Source: Mycolicibacterium sp. MU0050 (lineage in GTDB: Bacteria > Actinomycetota > Actinomycetes > Mycobacteriales > Mycobacteriaceae). From it: a stretch of DNA of 64,000 nucleotides. The notes below the pieces were generated by a model. The model worked only from the letters and a program-made list of their open reading frames with translations. It had not been told where the DNA came from and made no database searches. Below are positions 16,761-26,017 of this stretch, piece after piece; position 1 is the stretch's first letter; each line of letters starts with the position of its first letter. The stretch spans positions 4,960,001 through 5,024,000 of the forward strand of contig NZ_OY726395.1 in the NCBI RefSeq assembly GCF_963378085.1. The letters run 5' to 3'. Both the position numbers and the translations under genes were made by a program.

Positions 16761-17710
16761 GCCTGGACCCGCAGATCGCCGAGATCATCGAAACGCTGGA
16801 CGCGGGCTTCCCCCCGGTGCACACGATGACCGGCGAAGAAGCCCGCGCTGCCATCCGAGCCCGGTTCGTGGCGCCCGCGCAGCCCGAGCACGTCGCGTCG
16901 GTCGACGACAGGACCGTTCCGGGCCCCGGCGGGCCCCTCACCGTGCGGGTCTACCGACCCGAGGCGGCGCTCGACAAGGCCGTGCCCACAATGGTTTTCG
17001 CGCACGGCGGCGGCTGGGTCTTCTGCGATCTGGACAGCCACGACGGCCTGTGTCGCGCCTTCGCCAACGGCATGCAGGCGGTGGTGGTGTCAGTGCACTA
17101 TCGCCGCGCCTCCGAGGAGGGGCAGTGGCCCGCGGCGGCCGAGGATATCTACGCAGTCACCCGCTGGGTCGCCGAGCACATCGACGACTTCGGACGTGAC
17201 CCCGCGGCCGTGCTGGTCGGCGGCGACAGCGCCGGGGGCAACCTGGCGGCGGTCACCGCGCTCATGGCCCGCGACCGCGGTGGGCCCACGCTCGCCGGTC
17301 AACTGCTGCTGTATCCCGTCATCGCGGCCGACTTCGACACCGAGTCGTACCGCCTGTACGGCCAGGGTTTCTACAACCCGCGGCCGGCACTGCAGTGGTA
17401 CTGGGACCAATACGTGCCCGTTGCCGCCGACCGGACGAACCCCTACGCCTCGCCGCTGCACGCCGAGGACGTGACCGGCCTGCCGCCGACCATCGCGGTG
17501 CTGGCGGGCCACGACCCGTTGCGCGACGAGGGCGCGGCCTACGTCGAGAAGCTCCGGGCCGCCGGGGTGCCCACCGTGTCCCGGATGTTCAACGGCGGCG
17601 TGCACGGTTTCATGACGATGCCGGCGTTCGAGATCTGTCAGCGTGCCCGCGCGCAAGCCTGCGCCGACGTCACCGAACTGGTGCACACCATCACCACGGG
17701 TACCCCATGA
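16757..17710 (+). CDS. Alpha/beta hydrolase, hormone-sensitive-lipase-type esterase
   Basis: This 317-aa esterase has the oxyanion motif HGGGWVF, the nucleophile elbow GDSAGGN, an acid in GHDPLRDEG and the catalytic His in GGVHGFMTM. These are the hallmarks of the HSL family (bacterial family IV esterases). Such enzymes often hydrolyse the ester made by a BVMO, and one BVMO lies upstream. It begins with ATG overlapping the IclR stop and ends with an ATGA overlap into the next small gene. Confidence 0.88.
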   Translation: MSLDPQIAEIIETLDAGFPPVHTMTGEEARAAIRARFVAPAQPEHVASVDDRTVPGPGGPLTVRVYRPEAALDKAVPTMVFAHGGGWVFCDLDSHDGLCRAFANGMQAVVVSVHYRRASEEGQWPAAAEDIYAVTRWVAEHIDDFGRDPAAVLVGGDSAGGNLAAVTALMARDRGGPTLAGQLLLYPVIAADFDTESYRLYGQGFYNPRPALQWYWDQYVPVAADRTNPYASPLHAEDVTGLPPTIAVLAGHDPLRDEGAAYVEKLRAAGVPTVSRMFNGGVHGFMTMPAFEICQRARAQACADVTELVHTITTGTP

Positions 17711-18081
17711 CGTCGTCGGTCAACAGGGTTGTCTACGTCACCGACCGCGTGCTGACCAAGCCCGGTATGGGACGCCGGTTCGTCGACCGCTACCTGTCCG
17801 AATACGCCCCCGGAGCCCGGGAACGCGGGATGACGCTGGAGCACCTCCTGGTGAGCCCGCCGATCTGGTTCGAGGACCAGCCGAACACGGTGACCGCGAC
17901 CTGGACCCTGCCGAGCCCGCTGGCCTGGTGGCAGATGACCTGGAAGGGGCGGCCCGATCCGGAGTTGGGGCAATGGTGGGCGCGCGCAGACGAATTGGTG
18001 CAAGAGCGGTCGCGCAGCGTCGCTGCGGCCGCCGCGGACGTCGATACGTTGTGCGCCATGGCGGACTCCGGCGATGTATAG
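17707..18081 (+). CDS. Small protein of unknown function, possible ferredoxin-like alpha/beta barrel
   Basis: This 124-aa protein starts at ATG 17707, overlapping the esterase stop by 4 bp. The opening RVVYVTDRVLTKPGMGRRFVDRYL (a beta strand, then PGM and a helix) resembles the start of NIPSNAP/EthD/Dabb-type alpha/beta-barrel domains, but I see no diagnostic residue. It is Trp-rich (WWQMTWKGRP, QWWARADELV) in the middle. It overlaps the next gene by 8 bp, and the pair probably work together. No function is claimed. Confidence 0.65.
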   Translation: MTSSVNRVVYVTDRVLTKPGMGRRFVDRYLSEYAPGARERGMTLEHLLVSPPIWFEDQPNTVTATWTLPSPLAWWQMTWKGRPDPELGQWWARADELVQERSRSVAAAAADVDTLCAMADSGDV

Positions 18082-18697
18082 CGTCACCCGCTTGGTGGAC
18101 GTGTCGCCCGACCAGCGTGACCGCCTCCTGGCCGCCCTTCGCGGCGCTGCGGCCGCGACCGGGGCGCGGCGGTGGCTGGTGGAGTTCACCGATCCCGGAT
18201 CGCGCAATGGCGGCGACATCCTCGTTCAGCTGGTCTTCGACGATGAGGCCCACTGGCGCAGTGCGGCAGCCCAATTCACCGCGGCACTCGCCGACCCGGC
18301 GGTGACCCGCGTCAACGGTGCCACCTACACGGGCACCCCCACCGCCACCGAACGAACCGGGACGGTGTTTCGGGCCTTGCTGTTGCGGGTCACGCCGGGA
18401 ACCCACCCCGACACGGTCGCGCGTTTCGAAGCCGAGTTGGCGGCGATGCCGCGCTACGTCGACACCATCCTGGCGTGGCAACTGAGCCGGGTGATCGAAT
18501 CGGTCGGCACCACCGCGTGGACACATGTGTTCACGCAGGAGTTCACCGATGTCGACGGGCTCATGGGCCCCTACCTGATGCACCCGATCCACTGGGCCGT
18601 GGTCGATCGGTGGTTCGACCCGGAGTGCCCCGAGGTCATCGTGCGGGATCGGGTCTGCCACAGCTTCTGCCGGTGTGACACCGCGATCCTGAGCTGA
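18074..18697 (+). CDS. Dabb-like stress-responsive alpha/beta-barrel protein (tandem domains)
   Basis: This 207-aa protein reads as two similar units. Each opens with a strand ending in a small-residue turn and a helix, with LVRVTPG-like segments: YSVTRLVDVSPDQRDRLLAAL, and FRALLLRVTPGTHPDTVARFEAEL about 90 residues later. This matches the Dabb (dimeric alpha/beta barrel) superfamily. A C-terminal cluster CHSFCRCDT is Cys-rich and unusual. It is last in the IclR-esterase unit; role may be isomerase, cyclase or binding protein. Confidence 0.7.
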   Translation: MYSVTRLVDVSPDQRDRLLAALRGAAAATGARRWLVEFTDPGSRNGGDILVQLVFDDEAHWRSAAAQFTAALADPAVTRVNGATYTGTPTATERTGTVFRALLLRVTPGTHPDTVARFEAELAAMPRYVDTILAWQLSRVIESVGTTAWTHVFTQEFTDVDGLMGPYLMHPIHWAVVDRWFDPECPEVIVRDRVCHSFCRCDTAILS

Positions 18698-18732
18698 GCG
18701 AGGACCCCCGCACCGCGCTGAGCACGACGCGA

Positions 18733-19971
18733 TCAGCCGGCCGTACCGATCTCGGTGCCCGCGGTGCCGTAGCGCTGGGTCGGATCGAGCACGCAGTGCG
18801 TCCGGCCGAACACCGTGACCATGCACTTGTTGTTGTGGTCGCAGCGGCTCCGCTTCGCGGGGTCGGTGGCGATCTGATTGATCAGGTCGGGTTCGCGCAG
18901 CAACGCCCGCGCCATCGCCACGAAGCTGAACCCTTCCCGCATCGCAGTCTGGACGTGATCGGCATTGGTGATGCCGCCCAACAGGATCAGTGGGGTGTGC
19001 TCGACCACCGGCACGAACTGGCGCGCCGATTCCAGCATGTACATGTCGCTGTACGGATAGGACCCCAACGCCCACTTCCCGATCAACCGGACGCCCAGGT
19101 TCATCGGCGGCGGCATCACCGCGGCGAACTCGTCGACGGGAGTGCCGCCGCGGAACATGTACAGCGGCTTGAACACCGAGGAACCCTGGGTCAACTCGAT
19201 GGCGTCGAGATGCCGGTCGTTGTCCAACAGCTGCACCACGCGAAGGGATTCCGCGAGGGCGATGCCGCCGCGGGTGCCGTCGTCCATGCTGAGCTTCGCG
19301 GTCACGGCGATGCTGTCACCCACGACCTCCCGGACGCGCCCGGCGATCTCGCGGGCGAAGCGGGCGCGGTTGTCGATGCTGCCGCAGTATTCGTCCTTGC
19401 GTCGGTTCATGGTCGGGCTCAGGAAGGAGCTGGGCAGGTAGAGATGCCCGAGGTGCAGCTCGACCGCGTCAAAGCCGCCATCGACGGCGACCTGCGCGGC
19501 CGCACCGAACTGGTCGACGACCCGCTTGATCTCGTCGCGCGTGATCGGCCGGCAATAGTCGAACGACTGCGGATTGAGGAATCGGCTCGGCGCCTTCGGC
19601 GTCACCCCGTTCACCTTGCGGGTGGCCACCACCCCGCCGTGCCCCAGTTGCGCCGACACCGCCGCGCCCGCGGCGTGGACCGCGTCGGACAGCCGTTGCA
19701 GTCCCGGCACGGCGCGCCGGCTCATCAGGATCTGCCCGGGTGCAATGGCGCCGTCGGGGGCCACCGTGCAGTAGGCGACGGTCGTCATGCCGACACCGCC
19801 GCGGGCGAACCGGGTGTGGAAATCAATCAGGTCGTCGGTCACCAGTCCGTCCGGTGACCGTCCCTCGGACGTCGCGGCTTTGATGATCCGATTGCGCAAT
19901 CGGACGGGACCGAGCTGGGCGGGAGCGAACGGGTCGATCCGCTCGCCGGATTTCGGGGCGTCTTCAGCCAT
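18733..19971 (-). CDS. NADH:flavin oxidoreductase, Old Yellow Enzyme family
   Basis: This 412-aa protein has the OYE TIM-barrel landmarks: PVRLRNRIIKAATSEG at the N-terminus, SAQLGHGG, the active-site segment ELHLGHLYLPSSFLSPTMN, RKDEYCGSIDNRARF, and an FMN-phosphate loop ending GFSFVAMARALLREPDL. A C-terminal CDHNNKC pair is present, but the protein lacks the second half found in 2,4-dienoyl-CoA reductases. It probably reduces an activated C=C bond of an enone. It is the last gene of a minus-strand run BVMO > SDR > OYE, 24 bp after the SDR. Confidence 0.87.
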   Translation of the reverse strand: MAEDAPKSGERIDPFAPAQLGPVRLRNRIIKAATSEGRSPDGLVTDDLIDFHTRFARGGVGMTTVAYCTVAPDGAIAPGQILMSRRAVPGLQRLSDAVHAAGAAVSAQLGHGGVVATRKVNGVTPKAPSRFLNPQSFDYCRPITRDEIKRVVDQFGAAAQVAVDGGFDAVELHLGHLYLPSSFLSPTMNRRKDEYCGSIDNRARFAREIAGRVREVVGDSIAVTAKLSMDDGTRGGIALAESLRVVQLLDNDRHLDAIELTQGSSVFKPLYMFRGGTPVDEFAAVMPPPMNLGVRLIGKWALGSYPYSDMYMLESARQFVPVVEHTPLILLGGITNADHVQTAMREGFSFVAMARALLREPDLINQIATDPAKRSRCDHNNKCMVTVFGRTHCVLDPTQRYGTAGTEIGTAG

Positions 19972-19995
19972 CGTGCCGTCGAACTCCTGGTTCCG

Positions 19996-20883
19996 CTAAA
20001 GGCCCGCAGGCAAAATGTTGGGATTCGCGGCGGCCGGGGGCTCCAGCGGCGGCAGCACCGTGGTGCCGTCGAGGCTGTGCACCGGAAGTTGTTGAGACCA
20101 CGGGTAGTGCAGGCTGAACGCCACCAACCCGGTGCGCTCGGCCGCCGGGCGGTGACACATCGCCAGGACCGTCTCTGCCAGGTACTCCACCGGTTCGGTG
20201 GGAAATGTCTCCGGGATCAGACTGGCAGCACCCGGGGTGCGCACCGCGCTGGACGGCCCGACCGCGTTCACCGCGATGTTCGAATCCATCAACTCCGCCG
20301 CGACGCCCTGCGTGAACCGGTGCAGGGCCGCCTTCAACGACGCGTAGACGACGTCACCGGAGGTCTTGTTGTATTCCCGGTAGGGGCGCACCGGTGCCAG
20401 ACCCGTCACCGAGCCGATGTTCACGATCCAGCCGGCACCCTGGCGTTCCATCTCCGGGATCGCCCGTTGGGTCAGCACGAACGGCGTCCGTAGGTAGTGC
20501 TCGACCGTGCGCTCGAACGTGTCCATGGGCATCGCGCCCACGGTCGAGTAGTCGGCATACCCGGCGTTGTTGACCAGGATGTCGAGTCGGCCGGTGTGCT
20601 CGACCACGCGATCGATCAACCCGGCCCGCTGCTCGGCGTCCTCCAGGTCGGCCGCCAGGCCGAAGGCGGTGCCGCCGGCCGCCTCGATCAGCTCGATGGT
20701 CTCGGCGATGGTGCCGGGCAGCGCCGTCGCCTGCCCCGCCCGCACCGACATCGACGGTTGATGGGAACGCGCCGTCACGGCCACAGTGGCCCCCGCCGCC
20801 GCCAGCCGTTGGGCCACCGCCCGGCCGATGCCTCGACTGCTGCCCGTCACCAAGGCGGTTTTCCCGCTGAGTATTCCGTTCAT
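19996..20883 (-). CDS. Short-chain dehydrogenase/reductase (SDR)
   Basis: This 295-aa SDR has TGSSRGIGRAVA as cofactor motif, NNAGYADY, the serine segment IGSVTGLAP and a delayed YREYNKTSGDVVYASLKAAL. Several Tyr-x-x-x-Lys candidates occur there, with YASLK the likely catalytic pair. The C-terminus carries an unusual Pro-rich tail (LPPLEPPAAANPN). ATG 20883 overlaps the stop of the upstream BVMO (ATGA). It probably oxidises or reduces the alcohol/ketone that feeds the BVMO. Confidence 0.85.
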   Translation of the reverse strand: MNGILSGKTALVTGSSRGIGRAVAQRLAAAGATVAVTARSHQPSMSVRAGQATALPGTIAETIELIEAAGGTAFGLAADLEDAEQRAGLIDRVVEHTGRLDILVNNAGYADYSTVGAMPMDTFERTVEHYLRTPFVLTQRAIPEMERQGAGWIVNIGSVTGLAPVRPYREYNKTSGDVVYASLKAALHRFTQGVAAELMDSNIAVNAVGPSSAVRTPGAASLIPETFPTEPVEYLAETVLAMCHRPAAERTGLVAFSLHYPWSQQLPVHSLDGTTVLPPLEPPAAANPNILPAGL

Positions 20884-22814
20884 CGAAGGATCAGATCCTC
20901 TGCAATCGGGGCGCGATGACTCTGCCAGACGTCGATCAGCCGGAAGGGGAACGCGGTGACGATGCGCCCGCCGCCGGACCGGTAGTAGGTGTGCGCGGTC
21001 GGGGTGTGGCACCACACGGTGTCGGCCATCGTCTCGTCGATGTGCCGCACGTAGCTCTCGAAGGCTTCCGGGGTGACCTCGATGGTGGTCGCCTCGCGCT
21101 GCGCCATCAGCTGCAGGCACTCCATCACGTAGTGCACCATGACCTCGACGCCGAAGTTGTGCCCGGCGCCGTGGCCCGGGCTGTAGTTGGGCGCAGAGGA
21201 GATGAACATGTTCGGAAACCCGGGCACCATCCCGCCGCGGTAGGCGCTGGGGCTGTCTCCCCAGAATTCGCTGAGCCGCAGCCCGTCCCGGCCGCGGATG
21301 TCCACCGTCGCCAGGAAGTCGAGGTGGTATCCGGTGGCGTAGATGATGACGTCAAGCTCGATCTGACGGCCGTCCTGGGTGACGATGCCGCGCTCGTTGA
21401 CGCGGGCCGGCTCGGCGGCCTCGACGTCGACGTGCGACCTGGTGAGCGCCGCGTAGTAGCCACCCGGGTCGCGGATGATGCGCTTGCCATAGGGGGCGAA
21501 GTCGGGGGTGACCTTCCGGGCCAGTTCGGATCCGGCGCCGAAGGTCCGGTCGATGTAGTCCAGGCACATCTGCAGCAGCACATCATTGGCCGGCGAGATC
21601 GACAGGTGCTCGGCCGCCCACTCGGGGTCCCGCACGATCACCGGATAGTTGTTGTCGGCCGTGCCCCAGAACGACTTCAGTCGGTTCCAGTTGGCGTAGA
21701 ACGGAATATGAGTGTTGAGCCACCGGCGGTGCTCGGGCACGTCGTCGCTGAGTCGGCGTCGCGGCGCCACCCAGTGCGGTTGGCGCTGGAATACGGTCAG
21801 GTGCTCGACCTCGTCGACGCAGGCGTCCACGATCTGCACGGAAGTGCACCCGGCGCCGATGATCGCCACCTTCTTGCCGCGCAGGTCCAGTTCCGGGTCC
21901 CACTCGGCCGAGTGGATGCTGACCCCGGCGAAGCTGTCCCGTCCCGCGAGTTCCGGCCAGCGCGGCCGGTTGAGGTAACCGACCGCCGGAATGACCACGT
22001 TGGCGTAGCTGACGTCACGGCTGCCGTCGGCGGCGAGCGCATGCACCTGCCACTGCCCGCGCTGCTCGTCCCACCACAGCGCCTCCACCTCGGTGCTGAA
22101 CCGGGTGCGCTGCCGCAGGTTGTTCTTGTCGGCGACGGACTGCAGATACCTCTGGTACTCGTCGCCCTGCGGGTAATAGCTGGACCAGGCGCCGTTGATG
22201 TCGCGGGACAGTGAGTAGTACGCCGACGGGGTGTCCACGCCGATGCCGGGATAGCCCGTGGTGTACCAGGTGCCGCCCACCTCGGCGTTGCGGTCGATGA
22301 TCTCGTAATCGATGCCCGCGGCCGCACATTCCAGGGCAGCGGCCATCCCGGCCATACCCGCTCCGATGATCACCACCTTGAAGTCGGGGGGCAATGCGGC
22401 CTCGCGAGCCAGCACCGGCTGCGACGGATGGAACCCGCCCTGCTCCAGCAGTAGGCCCACGTATTCCTCGCCCACCGGTGTCCCCAACGCGACCGGTGCG
22501 ATGCGGGCGAACAGGCCGGGGTCGTCCGCGGGCAGCGCCCCAGGCTCCTGGCTACCGGATCCGGCCCGGGCCACCGCCTCGGCCACCGCGGCCACCAATG
22601 TCTCGAGGGTTTCCGGATCGGTAACGCCCACCTGTTCGGGTGGATTGGGCTCGTAGGAGATCTTGTCCGCGAACCGATCCGGCACGGCAGCGTCCCCGGT
22701 CAACTGGGCCAGCACCGCCACCAGGACGCCGGCGTCGGCCAGTCGCAGGTTGGCCCGCAGTTCGTCGGGGTCCAGCTCGGCGCCCTGCATCGACACGGTT
22801 GCGTCGGTCGTCAT
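20880..22814 (-). CDS. Baeyer-Villiger monooxygenase, HAPMO-type with N-terminal extension
   Basis: This 644-aa protein has about 140 extra N-terminal residues before the FAD motif VVIIGAGMAGMAAAL, then EVGGTWYTTGYPG. The BVMO fingerprint region reads FAGVSIHSAEWDP, and a second nucleotide motif IIGAGCTSVQ follows. Length and extension resemble 4-hydroxyacetophenone monooxygenase rather than cyclohexanone monooxygenase. ATG 22814 has GAGGAGG upstream. It inserts oxygen beside a ketone. It is coupled by ATGA to the SDR and diverges from the acyl-CoA synthetase, with motif copy 3 between them. Confidence 0.9.
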   Translation of the reverse strand: MTTDATVSMQGAELDPDELRANLRLADAGVLVAVLAQLTGDAAVPDRFADKISYEPNPPEQVGVTDPETLETLVAAVAEAVARAGSGSQEPGALPADDPGLFARIAPVALGTPVGEEYVGLLLEQGGFHPSQPVLAREAALPPDFKVVIIGAGMAGMAAALECAAAGIDYEIIDRNAEVGGTWYTTGYPGIGVDTPSAYYSLSRDINGAWSSYYPQGDEYQRYLQSVADKNNLRQRTRFSTEVEALWWDEQRGQWQVHALAADGSRDVSYANVVIPAVGYLNRPRWPELAGRDSFAGVSIHSAEWDPELDLRGKKVAIIGAGCTSVQIVDACVDEVEHLTVFQRQPHWVAPRRRLSDDVPEHRRWLNTHIPFYANWNRLKSFWGTADNNYPVIVRDPEWAAEHLSISPANDVLLQMCLDYIDRTFGAGSELARKVTPDFAPYGKRIIRDPGGYYAALTRSHVDVEAAEPARVNERGIVTQDGRQIELDVIIYATGYHLDFLATVDIRGRDGLRLSEFWGDSPSAYRGGMVPGFPNMFISSAPNYSPGHGAGHNFGVEVMVHYVMECLQLMAQREATTIEVTPEAFESYVRHIDETMADTVWCHTPTAHTYYRSGGGRIVTAFPFRLIDVWQSHRAPIAEDLILR

Positions 22815-22875
22815 CGAACCTCCTCGCTCGCCGCCCGAGTATGGGTTCGTCGCGCGCGTCGCGGGGCGTCCACGT

Positions 22876-22886
22876 CTACTGAGCGG
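22876..22886. promoter_or_regulatory. Copy 3 of the recurring inverted-repeat motif (CTACTGAGCGG)
   Basis: It lies in the divergent gap between the HAPMO-like BVMO and the acyl-CoA synthetase, 47 bp before the synthetase start and 61 bp before the BVMO start, and is followed by GAC. Confidence 0.5.
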
Positions 22887-22933
22887 GACGCGGCTTTCTC
22901 GGCCGATGACGGCCGCACCTACAGTCTCCACGC

Positions 22934-24496
22934 ATGAGTGACCTGGACGCCTTACTCGCTTCGACGCGCAGCCACGCCCTCGGTGACATCCCGCGTCGCT
23001 CGGCGCGCCGACAACCCGACAAGGTCGCGATCATCGACGGCGAAGTGACGTTGACGTTCGCCGAATTCGATCACTTGGTAGACCGTGCTGCGGCGGCGTT
23101 GCACGACAACGGCTTTGGTGTCGGCGACCGGGTGGCGTTGCTGTCGCACAATTGTTGGCAGTACGCGGTGCTGGCGTTCGCCACCGCGCGTGCGGGCGTA
23201 GTCCTGGTGCCCATCAACTTCATGCTCACCGCCGAGGAGATCTCCTACATCCTCGCGCACAGCAAGGCCGGCGGCTTCCTGGTCGAGGCCGACCTGGTTC
23301 CCACCGCCGAGAAGGCCATGCAGCTGGGCGGGGCCGTAAGAACCCGCGCTGCCCTGGTCCTGCCCGGTCAGACGCTGCCGTCGGGCTGGGACGACTTCGC
23401 GCTCTGGCTGCAGACCTCCCGCACCGCGCCGAGCCCGCAGGTGGCCGACGACCAGATGATCCGGCTGATGTACACCAGCGGGACGGAGTCCAATCCCAAG
23501 GGCGCGATGCATTCCAGCCGCAGCCTGATGGGCAACTACATCAGCACCATCATCGCCGGGTCCATGGCGGGCACCGACGTCGAGGTCCATTCGCTGCCGC
23601 TGTATCACTGCGCGCAGCTCGACAACTTCCTGATCACCGACATCTACTTGGGAGCCACCAGCGTCATCGTGCCGGGACCGGATCCCGAGTTGGTGTTACG
23701 GACCATCGAAAAGTACCGCGTCACCAACTATTTCGCGCCCCCCACGGTGTGGATCTCACTGCTGCGCTCGCCCGTCTTCGACCAGGTCGACCTGTCCAGC
23801 CTGCGCAAGGGCTACTACGGCGCCTCGGCGATGCCCGTCGAGATCCTGGCCGAGATGCGCGAACGGCTGCCCAACCTGCAGCTGTGGAACTTCTACGGTC
23901 AGACCGAAATGGCGCCGCTGGCCTCGGTGCTGGGACCCGACGAGCAGGATTCCCAGCCCGGTGCGGCCGGGCGTCCGGTCGTCAACGTGGAGACCGCCAT
24001 CCTCGACGATGACAACGTCGAGGTCGAGCCGGGCGTGGTCGGCGAGATCGCGCACCGCAGCCCGCATTTGATGCTCGGCTACCTCGACGACGAGGCCAAG
24101 ACGGTCGAGGCGTTTCGCGGGGGTTGGTTCCACTCCGGCGACCTCGGCTACTACGACGACCACGGGCTGCTGCACGTCGTGGACCGCAAGAAGGACATGA
24201 TCAAAACCGGCGGGGAAAACGTCGCCAGCCGCGAGGTCGAGGAGGTTCTGTACCGACACCCCGGCGTCGAGGAGGTGGCCGTGTTCGGGCTGCCCGACCC
24301 CGTGTGGGTGGAGACCGTGGTCGCCACCGTGGTGGCGCGCCGCGGCGTGGAGATCACCCAGGACGAGCTGCTGGCGCACTGCCGGCAGCACCTGGCCGGG
24401 TTCAAGACCCCCAAGAAGCTGTTCTTCGTCGATTCCTTGCCGAAGAACCCCAGCGGCAAGCTGCTCAAGCGCGTGCTCCGCGACCGCTTCGCGTGA
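22934..24496 (+). CDS. Acyl-CoA synthetase / AMP-dependent ligase (FadD type)
   Basis: This 520-aa adenylate-forming enzyme has the P-loop-like motif YTSGTESNPKGAM, the acyl/adenylate segment NFYGQTEMAPL, the hinge GWFHSGDLGYYDDHG with DRKKDMIKTGGENV, and the catalytic lysine in KNPSGKLLKR near the C-terminus. It activates a carboxylic acid with ATP and CoA. In this neighbourhood the acid could come from lactone or ester hydrolysis after the BVMO step. A perfect 12-bp inverted repeat follows the stop. Confidence 0.92.
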   Translation: MSDLDALLASTRSHALGDIPRRSARRQPDKVAIIDGEVTLTFAEFDHLVDRAAAALHDNGFGVGDRVALLSHNCWQYAVLAFATARAGVVLVPINFMLTAEEISYILAHSKAGGFLVEADLVPTAEKAMQLGGAVRTRAALVLPGQTLPSGWDDFALWLQTSRTAPSPQVADDQMIRLMYTSGTESNPKGAMHSSRSLMGNYISTIIAGSMAGTDVEVHSLPLYHCAQLDNFLITDIYLGATSVIVPGPDPELVLRTIEKYRVTNYFAPPTVWISLLRSPVFDQVDLSSLRKGYYGASAMPVEILAEMRERLPNLQLWNFYGQTEMAPLASVLGPDEQDSQPGAAGRPVVNVETAILDDDNVEVEPGVVGEIAHRSPHLMLGYLDDEAKTVEAFRGGWFHSGDLGYYDDHGLLHVVDRKKDMIKTGGENVASREVEEVLYRHPGVEEVAVFGLPDPVWVETVVATVVARRGVEITQDELLAHCRQHLAGFKTPKKLFFVDSLPKNPSGKLLKRVLRDRFA

Positions 24497-24543
24497 TTTC
24501 GGCGCGGGTACCGGCGCCGGGCGCAGCAAAGCGCGCCGAAATC
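24495..24543 (+). terminator. Long inverted repeat after the acyl-CoA synthetase
   Basis: A perfect 12-bp stem (24495-24506 with 24532-24543) begins at the stop codon. The 25-nt loop is itself GC-rich and can form a smaller stem. There is no U-run; terminator is the best reading, which fits motif copy 4 directly after it. Confidence 0.6.
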
Positions 24544-24547
24544 GCTC

Positions 24548-24558
24548 CCACTGACCGG
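24548..24558. promoter_or_regulatory. Copy 4 of the recurring inverted-repeat motif (CCACTGACCGG)
   Basis: It lies directly after the terminator-like repeat and 90 bp before the SnoaL-like gene start. It is identical in its 11 bp to copy 5 before kstD. Confidence 0.55.
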
Positions 24559-24648
24559 TTATCGATGTTTCGGAGGTGCTCGATCGCCGGTTGACTGCAT
24601 CGAACCCCTACTTCGGGTTCCATCCGATCGATGCTGGGAGACGACCTC

Positions 24649-25140
24649 GTGAGCACTGACACCCTCTCGCTGACCGAGCTGCAGAACTTCATCGGCGAGT
24701 TCTGGTACCACTACGACCAGGGTCACTTCGCCGAGATGGGCGCCGCGTTCACCGACGACGCGGTGTACATCAGTCGCAGCGATTCCGGCGAATGCCCGTT
24801 CGAAGAGGCGCTCGCCGCAGACCTGTCCGGCGCCGAGGTCGTGCCCTGGCTGGTGGAGCACCGCAAGGCCAGCCCGTACCCGCTGCGGCACCACACCACC
24901 AACCTGCACGTCACCGGCGCCGAAGGCCCGATCACCTACGCGCGGCACTACATCTTCGTCAACCAGATCACCGAGTTCGTTCCGTTCGCCGTGTCCAGCG
25001 GCGTCGTGGAGATCGGTGTCCGGCGCGGCCCGAACGGTCCCCAGTTCACCAAGATGTCGGTGATACTCGACGCCACCAACTCCGAACCGCTCTCCGGCGC
25101 GGGGCTACCCGGGGCCGAGAACGCCCCGGCGAACGCCTGA
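24649..25140 (+). CDS. SnoaL-like (NTF2-fold) protein
   Basis: This 163-aa protein has the NTF2-fold opening NFIGEFWYHYDQGHFAEMGAAFTDDAVY, followed by LRHHTTNLHVTG and YARHYIFV. It is typical of SnoaL_4 proteins, which include dehydratases, isomerases and non-catalytic partners. GTG 24649 is preceded by GGGAG at good spacing; an ATG at 24631 is also in frame. It is followed 3 bp later by an SDR, and the same SnoaL-SDR pairing occurs at 9.2-10.5 kb, so the two may act in sequence. Confidence 0.78.
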   Translation: MSTDTLSLTELQNFIGEFWYHYDQGHFAEMGAAFTDDAVYISRSDSGECPFEEALAADLSGAEVVPWLVEHRKASPYPLRHHTTNLHVTGAEGPITYARHYIFVNQITEFVPFAVSSGVVEIGVRRGPNGPQFTKMSVILDATNSEPLSGAGLPGAENAPANA

Positions 25141-25143
25141 GCA

Positions 25144-26016
25144 GTGGACGCCCGCGAGACCTTCGGCGGCGGTGTCGCCGTCATCACCGGCGCCGGCGCC
25201 GGTATCGGGGCCGGTCTGGCCCGCCACGCCAACGCCCTGGGGATGTCACTGGTGTTGGTCGATGTCGACGCCGCGGCCATCGCGACACTGCGTGACGAAC
25301 TGGTCGCCACCGGGGGCAGCGCCGTCGACATCGTCTGCGACGTCCGCGATCCCGCGGCGATGACCGCACTGGCCGAACGTGTGTACCGGGATGTCGGGCC
25401 GGTGCGGCTGCTGGTGAACAACGCCGGCGTCGAGCAGTTCGGCTACCTGTGGGACACGCCGGTGCAGAACTGGAACCGGGTGATGGACATCAACGTCAGC
25501 GGCGTCTTCCACGGGGTCCGGGCCTTCCTGCCGAACATGATCGCCACCCCGTCGCCGGCGTGGGTGTGGAACCTGTCGTCGATCGGCGGGGTGGCGGCGG
25601 TGCCCCTGCAGGCGCCCTACATCATCAGCAAGCACGCCGTGCTCGCGCTCACCGAATGTCTGCGGCTGGAAGTGCAGTTGGCGGGCCACGACCACATCCA
25701 GGTACAGGCCGTGCTGCCCGGGGCGGTGAAGTCGAACATCTTCGAGGCGGCCGGCGGTGTCGATCCCGCCGCGGACGGCGCCGACGTTGCCGCGGCCGAG
25801 TCCACCCGCGAGGCGATGCTCGACATCAAGGCCGCCGCAATGGATCCCGTCGAGGCTGCCGAGGTGGTCTTCGAGCAGGCCGCGCGGGGCGAGTTCTATC
25901 TCCTGACCCAACCGGAGTACGTCGGGTCGGCGATGGCCGAGCGTGCCGAGGTACTGAGGACACAGACGGCTCCGCAGTTGCGTACCGGGCGCCGGTTCGA
26001 CCCGGCCAAGCACTGA
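25144..26016 (+). CDS. Short-chain dehydrogenase/reductase (SDR)
   Basis: This 290-aa SDR has TGAGAGIGAGLA, NNAGVEQFG, the serine segment NLSSIGGVAA and YIISKHA as the Tyr-x-x-x-Lys pair. GTG 25144 follows the SnoaL-like stop by 3 bp. The C-terminal part is longer than in minimal SDRs and has an Ala/Asp-rich insert before DPVEAAEVVFEQA, as often seen in mycobacterial SDRs with bulky substrates. The downstream esterase gene starts 1 bp after its stop. Confidence 0.86.
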   Translation: MDARETFGGGVAVITGAGAGIGAGLARHANALGMSLVLVDVDAAAIATLRDELVATGGSAVDIVCDVRDPAAMTALAERVYRDVGPVRLLVNNAGVEQFGYLWDTPVQNWNRVMDINVSGVFHGVRAFLPNMIATPSPAWVWNLSSIGGVAAVPLQAPYIISKHAVLALTECLRLEVQLAGHDHIQVQAVLPGAVKSNIFEAAGGVDPAADGADVAAAESTREAMLDIKAAAMDPVEAAEVVFEQAARGEFYLLTQPEYVGSAMAERAEVLRTQTAPQLRTGRRFDPAKH

Positions 26017-26017
26017 C

